Of a stretch of DNA of 64,000 nt, positions 1 to 11,300 are shown piece after piece. The stretch comes from Odontocerum albicorne (lineage: Eukaryota > Arthropoda > Insecta > Trichoptera > Odontoceridae). The notes below the pieces were generated by a model that made no database searches, was not told where the DNA came from, and was given only the letters and a program-made list of their open reading frames with translations. The translations under genes and the position numbers were made by a program. Numbering within the stretch: the stretch's first letter is position 1; every line of letters begins with the position of its first letter. The stretch covers positions 16,526,205 to 16,590,204 of the forward strand of contig OX463846.1 of assembly GCA_949825065.1 (NCBI GenBank), given 5' to 3'.

Positions 1-470
1 TATATGGATTTCATTTTTTATCATCTTGCGTTCATCTTATACCGATTTTTCTATTGTATAACACAACTTAGGTGTCAATGTTAAGAATTATATTTGTTTC
101 TTTTGTATCTTTTGACTTTTTTTACAAAAGTTGAAATAAAATCATAAGTAATATTTAAATGAAAAAAAAACCCCAATAACTGCTAGATATTTAGTCACTA
201 CTAAATATACTCGTACAATTATTAATCAGAGCAACTTGATAAGAAATCCTTACATATTAATTAAATCATTGTTTTGTTTAGGAAATGAACCACATATCTC
301 TAGATAGAATACAATTATACAATATTACTAAATTGTTGAGATAAATATATATCTGATTTGTAAACCCTTTGTAATTTTTTTAATTATCAGAATTGAAATA
401 TGTAACAATAAATGCTTAATGTCAAGTGTGCACTCTTAAAATGATCTTATATTTTAATATTTATTTAGTG
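1..470. other. AT-rich stretch, pyrophosphatase intron
   Basis: No exon or recognisable repeat is seen. It lies downstream of pyrophosphatase exon 2 on the minus strand, so it is most simply part of the large intron that runs off the left edge. The next expected coding motif, the Asp-rich active-site segment, was not found between 1 and 1391. Confidence 0.5.
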
Positions 471-645
471 AGGTGCATGGCCACGCGGTAACGTACTGGA
501 CTTCCGTCCGGAAGGTCGTCGGTTCGAACCCCACGCTGTGCTACTCCCCTCGAACGACACATGCACTTTTTCCGCCTAGTGTTCGAGGGTATAAGGAAAC
601 CTATGACTTCGAGCATATCTATTCGTTGAAAAAAAAAAAGAATTT
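471..645 (+). repeat. tRNA-derived SINE with A-tail
   Basis: The head has an A-box-like sequence (tggccacgcgg) and, about 45 bases later, a B-box (ggttcgaaccc), the internal Pol III promoter of a tRNA. The acceptor arms do not pair, so this is not a working tRNA. A body of about 100 bases follows and ends in an A-run at about 629-639. This architecture is that of a tRNA-derived SINE. It sits in the pyrophosphatase intron. Confidence 0.7.
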
Positions 646-1391
646 ACATTTCATAATAAATAAAATGCTTCCTTTTAAAAAAGTTAATTTTTTAATATTA
701 CTTTTCCATTTCATTCATCACCATCTGAACTAATGGAGTTATGATAATATAATAAAAGTAATGGAAGAATCTTCTTTCCTAAGTTTCAATAATCTAATTT
801 AGCATAGTTTTTATCTGGTATAAAGTTTTTATCTGATAAATTCATATATTAAAATGTAACAAAACTAGTATTTCCAGTCTCTTTCTTTTATTGTGTAAAA
901 AAATATTAACTGAAGACAAGAAATAAATTTTATTATACGATTCAGATATGATCGCATCTTTATTCCAGTTTATTGATTTTTCTTTTATTGAGCGCTATCA
1001 TCATTAATCGGTCCAAAAAGAAAAATTAATAGAATTAATCTACATTTTCCCTTATTAAGTATGACTTGATCCTGTGTAGCTTCATTCCATTTTATAATAA
1101 CAGCTCAAGTATCACATGTTATATTGTAAGCCCTTCACATAGTGGTCTGATGCTTGCACAGTTCCTGCCAGCATGATCTTGATCGATTGAAAGTCCACAG
1201 CATGCACTATATGACAATCTCAATTACTTGTTGAGTAGATAAACTAGGCTGTGTAAAAAGATATTTGTGGTCAATGTTACACCATGTTTAGTCATATCTG
1301 CTTTGATTAACTTTGGTTGCGCTAAATGTGAATCACAGAAGTATACAAAAATCAACATTATTGAAATAGCTTTGTAAGCCAAGAAATTTAC
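646..1391. other. Pyrophosphatase intron 2, no further exon seen
   Basis: AT-rich non-coding sequence directly downstream (minus strand) of exon 2. A less AT-rich patch at about 1090-1220 was translated in all frames and does not match the expected continuation of pyrophosphatase. Confidence 0.55.
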
Positions 1392-1507
1392 CTCCATTTT
1401 AGCATTGGTCCATCTAGGAACTTCCACAACCATGTTCATGATATTATTAGCCGCATCTGCGTAAAGGGGGATATCATGAAGAGGTGATATGGGGCCATCA
1501 TTGCCTT
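1392..1507 (-). CDS. Pyrophosphatase exon 2
   Basis: 116 nt. The acceptor is TTTCAG (AG at 1509-1508) and the donor is GAG|GTAAAT. It begins at codon position 2: the last base of exon 1 (A) plus AA restores Lys. It encodes [20 protein letters not shown] and ends with AKME. The substrate-binding Lys and Glu of the PRWTNAKME motif are present. Confidence 0.93.
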
Positions 1508-3305
1508 CTGAAATTATAACAGAATATATAAAATTATATGTACAAAATTAACACTGAATCTTCACAATATTAAATTGCACATTTGAATTCCAAGTGATAG
1601 CTAACAATCTATAAAATACATATTTATTTGATGTTTTTAAAAGTTATCAAGCCTGAAAAATCTATGCTTCTCAATAAATCTACTTGCTGTACAGGCTTGG
1701 TATACAATACTCATTTTATTCAATATTTCAAATTAAATATTTTTTAGTGTGGACAATAACATTGAGAATTAAAAATATATATGCTGATGTGCAAAATGGC
1801 AAAAATAAATGAGAAAAAATACATCTAACACATTTCATACACATTCTCAGGAATAATAGATACATATATACCATCACCCTGTAGGGGTAGGCAGAGAGGA
1901 CAGATCGCCAGACTCCTATCTTAGCACACATCCTTCGCCTATTCCATATCCATACAACTTCTACGATTTCTCAGACTACATTTTCTTGTTTCAGAATATC
2001 GCTTATTTGATCCAACCATACTTTCCTTGGTCTTTCTCTCACACACCTTCCACTCCCATCTGCGCTATATATCTGTTTTGTTTTTCTTCATTCATTCGTT
2101 CCATATGTAAAAACCATTTCAGCGAGTTCTTCTTCATCTTACTTAACACATCAGCCTTAAGTTCACATTCATCCCGTATTCTGTCATACATTGTCACTCC
2201 GTGTATTCTTATCAATGCACGCATTTCTACAGTGTTTCTTTGGCTCTAATCAGTATTTTTCCACGTTCATGTTTCACTCCCATACATCCAAGTTTGCACC
2301 AAAATACTATTGTGGACTGTCATCTTTTATTTCGATACCATCCAGTTCGAGTATATGTTTAGTGCCTCATTGACTTTGTTTCCTATCACTACACGCCATT
2401 TGATATCCCTCTTAACTTTTCCATCATCTGAGAAGATTCTACCTAAATAGCAGAATTCCTCAACTTTTGTTAAATTGTTCAAAATTAACCATTTTAAAGA
2501 ACAAACATTTTTGTTATATCATGCAAAATATAACATCATAAAGAGAATAAATAATAAAAATAGTGGACTCTTCTATAAGTTTTATTTTTTCTAAAAAAAA
2601 ATATCTTCCTGGAGAATAAATTTTGATTGCAAGAATAAATGAAGAAATAAGATTTTTTCATTAGATATTATCGACACGCAAACCCGTACATAATTTCATA
2701 AATCTGAACTATTAACTCGATTTAAAGTGTTAAGTGAATAATATACTATGCAAATACGGTAAATGAAAGTGGGAGACTTTTAAACATGTCTAGTATTTTT
2801 TGAGTGCTGTTTAATTAGTAAAACAAAATAGAGAAACAAAAATCTATGAATTTGCATATTGGAAAAGGAAAGAAAACGTACTTTGAAAGCAGATACAGTT
2901 TTTTTAATGACAGATGTCACTTAACTATCCTAAAATTGCTCAATTGAAATAACTTCGATTTTTTTAACCATATGCAAAAAAATCTAAATCAACGTCATCA
3001 AGTTTATAAGCATGTACACACGAATAAATTCAATACACGAGGTTCACACATACATATATCTAATCCATTCACTTTAGTATTAGATTAAAGGTTATGTGGC
3101 ATATACAACGATACTCACTGAAGAATACCCTGTAATTTGTCGTATTTGGCGAACCTCGCTCGACCGTTGAAAACATTTTGGCAGTATTCTTTTTGAAAAT
3201 CAAAAAGTTTTCGATCTTTAGATTATCACTAATTAATCCAACCCTTCCGCACGTAAACTTTCTCGCGAATGAAAGATGCGGAAACACACGCCGGGTTAAA
3301 AACAT
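1392..3305 (-). CDS. Soluble inorganic pyrophosphatase, 5' part of gene (exons 1-2)
   Basis: Family I inorganic pyrophosphatase hydrolyses PPi to two phosphates in a Mg-dependent reaction. In Drosophila the same protein (Nurf-38) is also a subunit of the NURF chromatin remodeller. Exon 1 (3305-3119) and exon 2 (1507-1392) join in phase across a GTGAGT/TTTCAG intron and encode about 101 residues. Visible family motifs are [29 protein letters not shown] and [15 protein letters not shown]. The last holds the Glu, Lys and Glu that correspond to yeast E48, K56 and E58. The Asp cluster that binds metal must lie in exons off the left edge. Two in-frame ATGs exist, at 3305 and 3176; the 43 residues between them are basic and hydrophobic ([17 protein letters not shown]), like a mitochondrial presequence. 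Drosophila Nurf-38 also has a long N-terminal form. Family assignment is firm; targeting is inference. Confidence 0.93.
1855..2490 (-). repeat. LINE reverse-transcriptase C-terminal remnant
   Basis: Minus-strand frames read [18 protein letters not shown], then [20 protein letters not shown], then [12 protein letters not shown], in the order found at the C-terminus of a common insect non-LTR endonuclease/reverse-transcriptase polyprotein. Frames are broken and the piece ends with the 'gggtaggcagag' tail at about 1886. It lies in pyrophosphatase intron 1. A sister copy on the plus strand is at 46490-46945. Confidence 0.8.
2491..3118. other. Pyrophosphatase intron 1, proximal part
   Basis: AT-rich intronic sequence between the LINE remnant and the exon 1 donor. 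Nothing else is recognised. Confidence 0.6.
3119..3305 (-). CDS. Pyrophosphatase exon 1 with two possible starts
   Basis: 187 nt from the upstream ATG (3305-3303) to the donor TTCA|GTGAGT. The internal ATG at 3176-3174 starts the canonical cytosolic form, [19 protein letters not shown]. The upstream start adds 43 residues with several Arg/Lys and no acidic residue in the first 20, the composition of a mitochondrial presequence. I give the upstream ATG as the exon boundary because the frame is open and the composition is non-random, but both starts may be used. Confidence 0.85.
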
Positions 3306-3365
3306 TTCCACCGACGAGAATTCGAATGGCGCGCATGTGAACGCCTGCGCGCTAGTGTCATAACA
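3306..3365 (-). promoter_or_regulatory. CpG-rich 5' flank of pyrophosphatase
   Basis: Directly upstream of the first start codon is a short patch rich in CpG (two GCGCGC hexamers at about 3330-3352) in otherwise AT-rich DNA. CpG retention next to a housekeeping start suggests the 5'UTR or core promoter. No TATA box or initiator is claimed. Confidence 0.35.
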
Positions 3366-4049
3366 ATGTTGCTATAATAATACTTTTAGTGTGGTTAGTA
3401 CTTAAAATATTATATTATGTAACGCATCAAATAAAAATAATTAATTATTTATTATATGAAAATTTAAAGAAAAAAACATTGATTATATTTTTTAAGTAAA
3501 CAGCCTAGGAAACATTCTTATTATAAATGATTGAAGAAATAATTGGCTACAGAGTCAAACTATTATAATGATTAATAAATAGTTTATTTTATTAAAAGCT
3601 ATCAACTAAATTCGCTTTAATTTTATCGTGACCAGGTTAAGTGTAAGGTAAAACATTGATCAAGTATATTTTTTCATTACTTGAATAAAGATTGGTAACT
3701 GGAAAATTGGTGTATAATTTTCTAAATTAATTCATACTTCGTTTTTATAGACTAAGGTAACATATATTTTCTTCCATTACTCAGAAAATGAAACCAGAAG
3801 ACATTGAATATCCGAATATTGTAGTTAAGGATAATTATATCTGTTAAGCATATTGTGTAACAAAATACTGACAAAACCAATTTTTTTAGTGGTAAGTAGT
3901 ATTAGGGTCATCGTAAAAGATAAAGCAGCCTGTGTGCGAAAACTAAAAATGTTGCCCTTACTTCTAGTTTCATTTAAATATTTTTTTAAGTATAGGTACG
4001 CTGTTTTTATTTTGAATTCAATTTGATTTAAAAACTTAACTATGTATTT
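3366..4049. other. AT-rich intergenic
   Basis: No coding or repeat signal recognised. Confidence 0.5.
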
Positions 4050-4935
4050 ACGAGGGTGAATCAGAAATAAACGAGACTTGTTTTAGAGTGCGTAATTTTA
4101 AACGGAGGGCGCGGCCACCTCGAGGAGTGATGGATGGGGATATCAGGAGTAAGTAGGGAGAGCGGTGGGCTGGCCTCGGCAGATTTCGTCATTAGTATGA
4201 CACACGATGTCTGAGAAAGATGTGCACCCGTCAATTGCGCAACGCATAAGTTTCTCGCTCATGAGGACGTAACACCGGCCGAAATTTTGCGGAGACGGAC
4301 GGCACAGTTTGGGGATCAAACATTGTCAAAGCCCCGTGTGTTTGCCTGGCATAAGGAGTTCATGAAAGGCCGTGAAGGAGTCGAAAACGAGAGCCATGAT
4401 CGTCGCCCACGAACGAGCATTACCTAACAGGGCATTAACGCCATTCGTGATCATTTGAAAGATTTTTTTTGGCGGTTTCCGAAATTTGTTGTGAGATAGG
4501 AATAAGTTATGAGAGATATGAGAGCTCAATCCATAATTACAAAGGACCTAGGATTCCCTAAAGTGTCTACTCGATGGGTCCCATGTCTTTTGACTGCAGA
4601 ACAAAAATTGGCACGTTTGTGAGCGGCTCTTGGCGCGGTTGGCTCAAGAAGGGAACACGTTTTTGAGTCGCATCGTTACCTGCGATGAAATTTGGGTACA
4701 CCACTACACGCCCGAGCTGAAACAAGCCAGCATGGAGTGGAGAAAGAAGAATGAGGCAGCCCCTGTGAAAGCCAACTCGACTGTCAGCTGGTAAGGTTCT
4801 GGCGATCGTTTTTTGGGACCGGCGCGGCATTTTGTACATCGATTTTTTGCACGATCGTCGCACCATCAATGCAGCGTACTATTGCAAGCTTTTGAATGAC
4901 GTTAAACTTGCGTATCGATGAAAAAAGACGTGACC
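4050..4935 (+). pseudogene. Decayed mariner transposase
   Basis: The left end resembles a mariner terminal repeat (cgagggtgaatcagaaataa). Plus-strand frames then give the mariner order: FAWHKEFMKGREGVENESHD (the helix-turn-helix linker segment), KDLGFPKVSTRWVPCLLT, the first catalytic Asp in RIVTCDEIWVHHYTPELKQA, and the second Asp in VFWDRRGILYIDFL. Several stops and frameshifts interrupt it, and the third catalytic region and right terminal repeat are not seen. It is a dead copy of a cut-and-paste DD34D element, and differs in sequence from the mariner copy near 45.5 kb. Confidence 0.88.
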
Positions 4936-6649
4936 AAATTCATTATTCGTTACTAAGCGGATACATTATGGATAGGTAATAATCGTTAATTATCGTGGCA
5001 TACATCAATCCTTCAATTTGTTTATATTCCGGCAAGTAACAGCGAGTGTTAGATATATAAGTGCGCAAGTATAGCACTTTTTTTCAATTAAGATGCTTTT
5101 ACGTTTAATAGTTTTCCTTTAAACATTAATTCACTTACTTAATCATTTTGTGTTTTATGAATAGGAACTTTTTATAAACTTAAGGTGACTAAAATCCATG
5201 AAGACAGGTACATCAACTGGCGGCTAGCGCAAACAGACAATTAAAAGAGAGGTTTGCAGCCGCCCTTTGAATCGGCCGCTTATATGTGCCGCACACATTG
5301 CACATATAGATGCGCGCCCCTGTGTAGTATCCCCCTTCTGTAAATAAATTTCAACTAGGAATTTATTTAAATTCAGTATTATAACGATTTGTACGTCAAT
5401 CTACGTTATCTTAATAAGAACTGGTTTCGCGATTGTTGCTGAGCGGGGATATTAAAATAGAGTAAAAAATACCCACAGAACAAGTTGCGGATGAAATATT
5501 TTCGACACCTCCGATCTCAACGAATTTTTTTATAAGGCGATCCTTCCTATTTAAGGGGACGAGCTTGATTTCATAATAATATTCACGCTTTTGCTCAAGT
5601 TTTGTAGCATTCCCGCTCCTCAATTTTTTGGCACCTTATTTGAATCATGTTCCCATATATTGAATAATCTTTAGCTTCAATAAATATTAATTGTTTTAAA
5701 ATATACAAGTACTTAAAGAAATCATTTGCAATAACCGATAATATATTGTGCCAAATGCCTCACACCGAAAAGATAGTGAGAATAAATAAATATTTATGTA
5801 TATAATATATATAAAACCACGATCTTCACTTTCCAGAAATAAGATCTGACTACTCAGTTATTGAAAATAATAACTGTATGACCAATTTTGAAGAAAACCT
5901 TCGACTCAATTTTGATTTGTGTTAATATATATTTATGTTGATCTTTTTATTTTTAGTGACAATTTCTCCGCATCTGTGATCAATTAATTTGAATGAAAAT
6001 AAAATTAATTTAAATATATAAGTCTTAATTACTTCGGTAATGGAACAATAATTACCATTGTCTTTATGTGTTAATCAATAAAGAAAATTAACAAAATGTA
6101 AAAATGTACAAGTAACAATATTTTTTTTTTTTTGATACTTGGTGCAGAAAGAACATATGCTGAAAAAATAGAGTATATAGTAAGTATACTCGTACATCTC
6201 GTCATAGACGCACTTCTGACTCTCATTCTTCGTACATTTGCATTTTTCGAAATTTTGAAAACTATCTTCACTAATTATTTTCTCGACTTTCCTCGCTTCC
6301 ATGCTCTGTATTAATTTTTGACATACTCGTATGTGAGATATTTTCCAATATTCACAATATTTTGGGATTTTTGTAAAATGTGAGGAGTATTTCTTTAATT
6401 TATGAAATCAAAATTGATATAGCATTCCTACAGGATTCGTCGAACGCCATCTCTTATTTATTTAAAATAAACCTGTATTTATTATTTATTTATCTCGAGG
6501 TAGTGGGCGGCCTGCAAATTAGGAGAGTCTTAAACTGTCGTTAATCCCGACCGTTCGCTAGTGCGTAGCAAGGTCAGTAATATTCACGAAATTCTGTGTT
6601 GTTCTAGAAATAATGTTTCATGGTCATAGGAAAAATAAATAATAATTAT
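4936..6649. other. Intergenic, no gene seen
   Basis: AT-rich with short GC patches (about 5210-5300 and 6490-6560). Small open frames are scattered but none shows a family motif or splice structure. A T-run sits at about 6120-6134. Confidence 0.5.
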
Positions 6650-8022
6650 TTATTAGAGGCGGTCTTTGAGCCCACGGCAATCGCTGTGAAGTTCAACGAA
6701 ACACCACTTTGTGCAGGTGTTTTCGCTGGCGGTCCCTATCCCCACCACAAAACTAGGATATAAAAGGAGTGGTTGCACGTCGCAGAGCTCCCCATACAAG
6801 CGGGGGTTCCGCAAGGAGCCCTCCTCTCCCCCACTCTCTACAACATATATACCAGCGATATGCCCTCTCTCCAGACCAGCCGATCTATCACCGTACAATA
6901 CGCGGACGATACGGCTTTTCTTTCATCCTCTAAACACTCTTGCGATTCCCACTCTCGCATTCAAAATTTCATTCCAAGACTGGAACGCTGGTGTAGAAAT
7001 CGGAAGGTTAAGATAAACCCTTCCAAGAGTGCAGCAGTCCGTTTTTCTAGAAGACGTCTGGACTTCATCTGACCACTCAAACTTTTCGGCCAGAGCGTTC
7101 CGTGGTGCGACGAGATGAAATACCTCGGCGTCACTCTCGACGCGAAGCTGTCCTGGAAAAGGCACACCACCAACATCACCGGGAGGGCGTACGGCACTCT
7201 GAAAGCCCTCACACCACTCTTGGGCAGACACAGTAAGATGTCCCCTCGTGTCAAGTTAAACTTGTACAAGGCCATCATACGTCCTCAGATGACGTACGCC
7301 ATCCCGGTCTGGGGCCATGCGGCCGAAACCCATATGCGCAAACTCCAGGTGTTGCAAAACAAGGCAATGCGCACCATTATGGATGCGCCCTACTTTGTCA
7401 GCAACAAACGGCTTCACGAAGACCTAGATCTCCCCACCATCCGAGAATACGCGATCTCTCTGGCCGAGAGGTTCTACAGTTCTCTCTCGAGTCACCCGAA
7501 CCCCCTAATCAGCTCACTCACGGACTACGACGTGAACGCCAATCTTATTCACCCCAGACCCAAACAAATGCTTCGAACGACCCCCCGACCCCCTATTCGG
7601 AACGGTAGGCGCCGAATAGTGTCCAGTGCACATACTCGCATTTTATAAGGTATATATCTATCTTACCTCCATATTTATATATGTACAACTATTTATTGTA
7701 AAGTCACAGCGTTCTCCCCCACCCTCGTCTTCGTAATATATTTATAATTATTCAAATATCTATGTCTATGTATACATCACTATCCTTCCTTTCTCTGTAT
7801 TCATATTTATCAACGCTCGTGACATATAAAAATATAAGTATATTATTATGTAACCTATATGTATGTATCAAACTCTATCCCTCCTCTCTATAAAAATTCT
7901 TTCTAACACCCCCACCAAACAATCCAAAAATTAATATCCCAAAGTCCGTTTTACACAACCGATGAAGGAGTAAGGTGTCCGACAATCGGACCGACACTCC
8001 GAGCAAACCATCAACTTGGAGT
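6650..8022 (+). mobile_element. Jockey-like LINE, 5'-truncated, with 3'UTR
   Basis: Reverse-transcriptase C-terminal half and 3'UTR of a non-LTR retrotransposon. Motifs in order: IQAGVPQGALLSPTLYNIYT, the catalytic box QYADDTAFL, EMKYLGVTLDAKLSWKRH, KAIIRPQMTYAIPVWGHAAE and LQNKAMRTIMDAP, the thumb/C-terminal pattern of the Jockey clade. The frame from 6773 is broken only by one TGA at about 7070 and then runs to a TAA at 7646. The 5' end is truncated near 6650, so endonuclease and gag-like regions are absent. The 3'UTR end (about 7945-8022) carries cgatgaaggagtaaggtgtc, which recurs in a 110-bp insertion at 42894-43003; that defines the family's 3' terminus. Confidence 0.88.
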
Positions 8023-8589
8023 CACAGAGCTCATTCCCGGGGTCTGAACCAAGTGCTATAGGGTTCACGCCCGTTTGTTTCACGTTGTAATTCTTGTATT
8101 TTATAATTACTCTCGAGCCTAATTCAAATAGCTGTAAATTCAGTTAGAGTGTAATTCCACGTCAGGAATTCTCTCCTATCCAGAAGCTGCTTCTGTTACG
8201 TCAGGATCTGACCCTTTCTACTTCGGTTTCAATAATTTCCGGAGCCAAATACGCAGAAGCCTGTTGCGTCATACTTCTGCCTTCACTGATACCACTTTGG
8301 GAGGTCTCAGCTGTCGTCACGCTCTTCCTGGAGATTTATCCTCCTGTCATCATTGAATTTTCTCGCGGATCAGGGGACATCCCGCCTTCGCCACCGTCAC
8401 GCTTCAAGCGACCAGTATTCCCGCCCTGGACTTCGTGAGTGGGAAGAAATGGACACACCAGCCATCGATTACGTCATAATAATGTATAAGGTATTGTGAA
8501 CCTATTTTATTGTAATTCCTTGTTGATTTCACTACCAATTTTACCTTGTTTCTTGTAACAACGATCCAGTTGGATAGGTCATAACATCA
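8023..8589. other. GC-rich block of unknown origin
   Basis: Clearly richer in G+C than its surroundings, between two LINE fragments. Plus-strand reading gives an open stretch of about 70 codons with no start (around 8150-8350) and no recognised motif. The TGT...ACA ends near 8150 and 8560 would fit a solo LTR, but no target duplication was found. Confidence 0.3.
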
Positions 8590-8765
8590 GGCACCCAGGC
8601 CTGCTCCTTACCATCGTCGAGGGAATGGTTGAGGGCAACAACCATAGAGGCCGCCCTAGATATAGCTACATGGACCGGGTTATCCGGGATGTCCGCTGTG
8701 GCAGCTACCAGGAAATTAAGAGACTGGCGGACGACAGAGATGAGTAGAGGGATCGAGTGCTTGGA
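8590..8765 (+). repeat. LINE C-terminal fragment
   Basis: One frame reads TIVEGMVEGNNHRGRPRYSY, then VIRDVRCGSYQEIKRLADDR. This is homologous to the C-terminus of the LINE at 62336-63165 (AIMEGMTEGTNSRRRPRREY, then VDVRCSTYTDLKRAAQDR). It is a short 5'-truncated relic broken by a stop after the last motif. Confidence 0.78.
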
Positions 8766-10994
8766 GCAGGATTATAACCCAGAAAAAAAAATTGTTCCAT
8801 GGAAATCTGTACAAAGTGACGTAATATTTCCTTAATTATCTCATAACAAATATAATTTTGCTTGCTTTATGCATATTAAAATCCAATTGTTTTCTCTAAT
8901 TATAGATATTTTTTCATTCACATGTTTTTAAATTTAATGTGTGATCTTCATTTATATTTTGTAACCAGTGAATTTGCTGGTGTGCAATGGCTTACTTACT
9001 TAAAATAAACTCCATGGTATGGCTTCGTTCTCCAACTGAATTGACATTAGAATGGCGAGGGGTTCCTCAACTACGAAGCTAAAAAATGATGGTGATGGGG
9101 TGGTAGTTCTGTAAATGTAGTGTTTTTATGCATTCTTTTATTTGGGAAATTTATTTTAAATGGATTTGTATGAATAGTAAATAGTTAAGCGTGTAAATAT
9201 TTTATAAACAAGCACCGTTTTATAACATTACTGTTTAAATATATGACAATATTTTGGTTTAGAAATATGTGCATGGCATGGGTTAGTCATCAAGTCATTA
9301 AATAAATATGCAATAGTACCTAGACCTATAAATATTCAACAGAATTAACACAGCTGTATAATAATGGCTTCCCTTAAAACTTTTTGGTCCTTTGCTGACA
9401 GTGACTGACAAACGGAAACTTAAATATTGCATAGTTATTGGAAAAAGTCTAAAGTGGAAAGTGGAGTTTGGAATGAATAAAGTGCTGTATGAATAAAGTA
9501 TCTGGCGTAATATGAATCGATTGGTGCTATCAAAAATCAGTGGAAAGCATTACAAAGAAAATCACAATAAAACGGAGCATTCCTTTACATATTCCCCAAC
9601 TGTTTTCAGTACTTTTATTTTTAATTGTATTTGAACACAATCAGTTTTATTGCATTCATCTTGTTTGGAAAAAATACTATAAGGTTAAATAGTTTTTTTC
9701 TTTGTTGTATGAAAGTAATTATATAAAAGTATTCATAATCACTTCCATTAAATAAATAATAAAAAAACTAATATGTTTCAGATTTTACTTATTTTATTGT
9801 CATTAAATATAAATATATATTTTATAAATGTACATAAAATTGTCACAGTAATTTAGTTTTTCCTAATTTATTTCCTCATAGAATTTTAAAATTTTGTTTT
9901 AATACAAGTAAAGAAAGAGGATAGTCTGATTTCTCCGTAATTTGTAAAATTATAACACTTTAGGATATTTTTCATAATTTTAACCAAAAGTTGTCCACAT
10001 CATAAATAAGTCTTTTGACTCTTTGATTTATCTTAATATAGCCCTTTTATCAACTGTATCCTGGGATGCAAGTAACGTGCTAAAACTATTGCCCTTTATT
10101 CTAAGAGTACCTGTAGCACTGTCACTCCTTTAAAAAGCTAGTTGTATAGCATGTTGAAATGTAGTTAATACTTTTGTTTCAAAGTAGCTTTATAACTTTA
10201 GATATATAATGGGTGTATCTTCTCATATCCTTAATTAGTTCAATATTTTTTGTGTAGAGTCTTACGCTATTTGAATGATTTATTGTCTTCACTCTAAAAC
10301 ATGTGTTGGATCTGCGGGTCTTTTTATCAATAAAGATCCAGAAAACAGATTAAAAGAAAATATTTCTAAAAATTCAATGAAATTTCAGGGTAAGCACCAA
10401 AGATATAACTGGTAAATATATACATTAAAAATATAATGTAAATATTTTTTTTATTGTCATTGCTAGAATTAAAAATTAAAAAAAAATATTAACATTAGAC
10501 AATTTTTATTTGTTCATAAATATTATAGAATTTATATTAATATCACTTTTGTGAAAAAAAAATCTTAATTCCTTATATCACAATTTGCCAGGACTAAAAA
10601 ATATCAGTATTTAAATAATCAGAAGTCAATTTTAAATGATCTTATTATCACAGTATTTTAACTTCCTTATCCCATAGACACTGGCTTGATTTTCATAACA
10701 GGATAAACAAAAATTTTATAGTAAAAAAACTATTAATTTTTACTTTTCACATTTATCTTTACTTTTCATATTTATTTTATATTTATGAAAGCTAATAAAA
10801 AAATTACAACTCAGATCATGACAATGACCAATTCAAACTAATGAGTTGTTAAGATACTCGTAATTATGATTTATTGATTTTAAAAACTAAAGTGACTTCT
10901 GAATTCAACTATAAAATTATTTTCAGAACTATTACTTTCTATAATCTTCATAATTTTACAAAAAATATATGTTATATGTAAATCTTTCTATTAA
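8766..10994. other. 3' flank of aminopeptidase gene
   Basis: AT-rich with poly-A and poly-T runs. No coding motif on either strand and no structured repeat recognised over about 2.2 kb. Confidence 0.5.
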
Positions 10995-11000
10995 TTTATT
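10995..11000 (-). terminator. AATAAA polyadenylation signal of aminopeptidase N
   Basis: Minus strand AATAAA, about 80 nt past the TAA stop at 11081-11079. This is the first canonical hexamer after the stop, so a short 3'UTR is likely. Confidence 0.55.
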
Positions 11001-11078
11001 AGTTTTATAAAATGGCAACATTAAATATTGTCGAAAGGTTTGTTTTGAGACATATTATTTTTAATATGTTGTTTAATA

Positions 11079-11300
11079 TTAATTATTTGACAGAAGAGCG
11101 ATAATTATTGTCACAATAAGACCAAAGGATGCACTCAAGACACCTGCGCCATTGGCATAATTGTCCAGCCAGCCCTCGATTTCGTCTCGTCTGAGGGTTA
11201 CCCATTCTCTATTCAAAGCGACGTTAGCCAAAGCACTTATTCCTGCACTGTATTCACTGGATGAAAGTTGATCCCTCTGTGCACTTAAAAATGCCCTGAA
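11079..11300 (-). CDS. Aminopeptidase N exon N (last, GPI signal)
   Basis: 222 nt, phase 0 start after TTTTCAG, ending with TAA at 11081-11079. It encodes the end of the helical domain ([20 protein letters not shown] ... [18 protein letters not shown]) and a hydrophobic tail followed by SNN. The tail, with no cytoplasmic basic residues, fits GPI attachment rather than a transmembrane anchor. Confidence 0.94.
   Translation of the reverse strand, partial: FRAFLSAQRDQLSSSEYSAGISALANVALNREWVTLRRDEIEGWLDNYANGAGVLSASFGLIVTIIIALLSNN

Noticed and set aside
473..560. tRNA gene
   Set aside because: A- and B-boxes are present but the acceptor stem does not pair, and a body with an A-tail follows, so it is a SINE.
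1024..1220. Next exon of pyrophosphatase
   Set aside because: Frames read things like TQDQVILNKGKC, vaguely like the expected 'KQDIKKGKLR' region, but residues before and after do not fit and splice sites are lacking.
4567..4869. 100-codon minus-strand gene
   Set aside because: It is the shadow of the plus-strand mariner transposase remnant.
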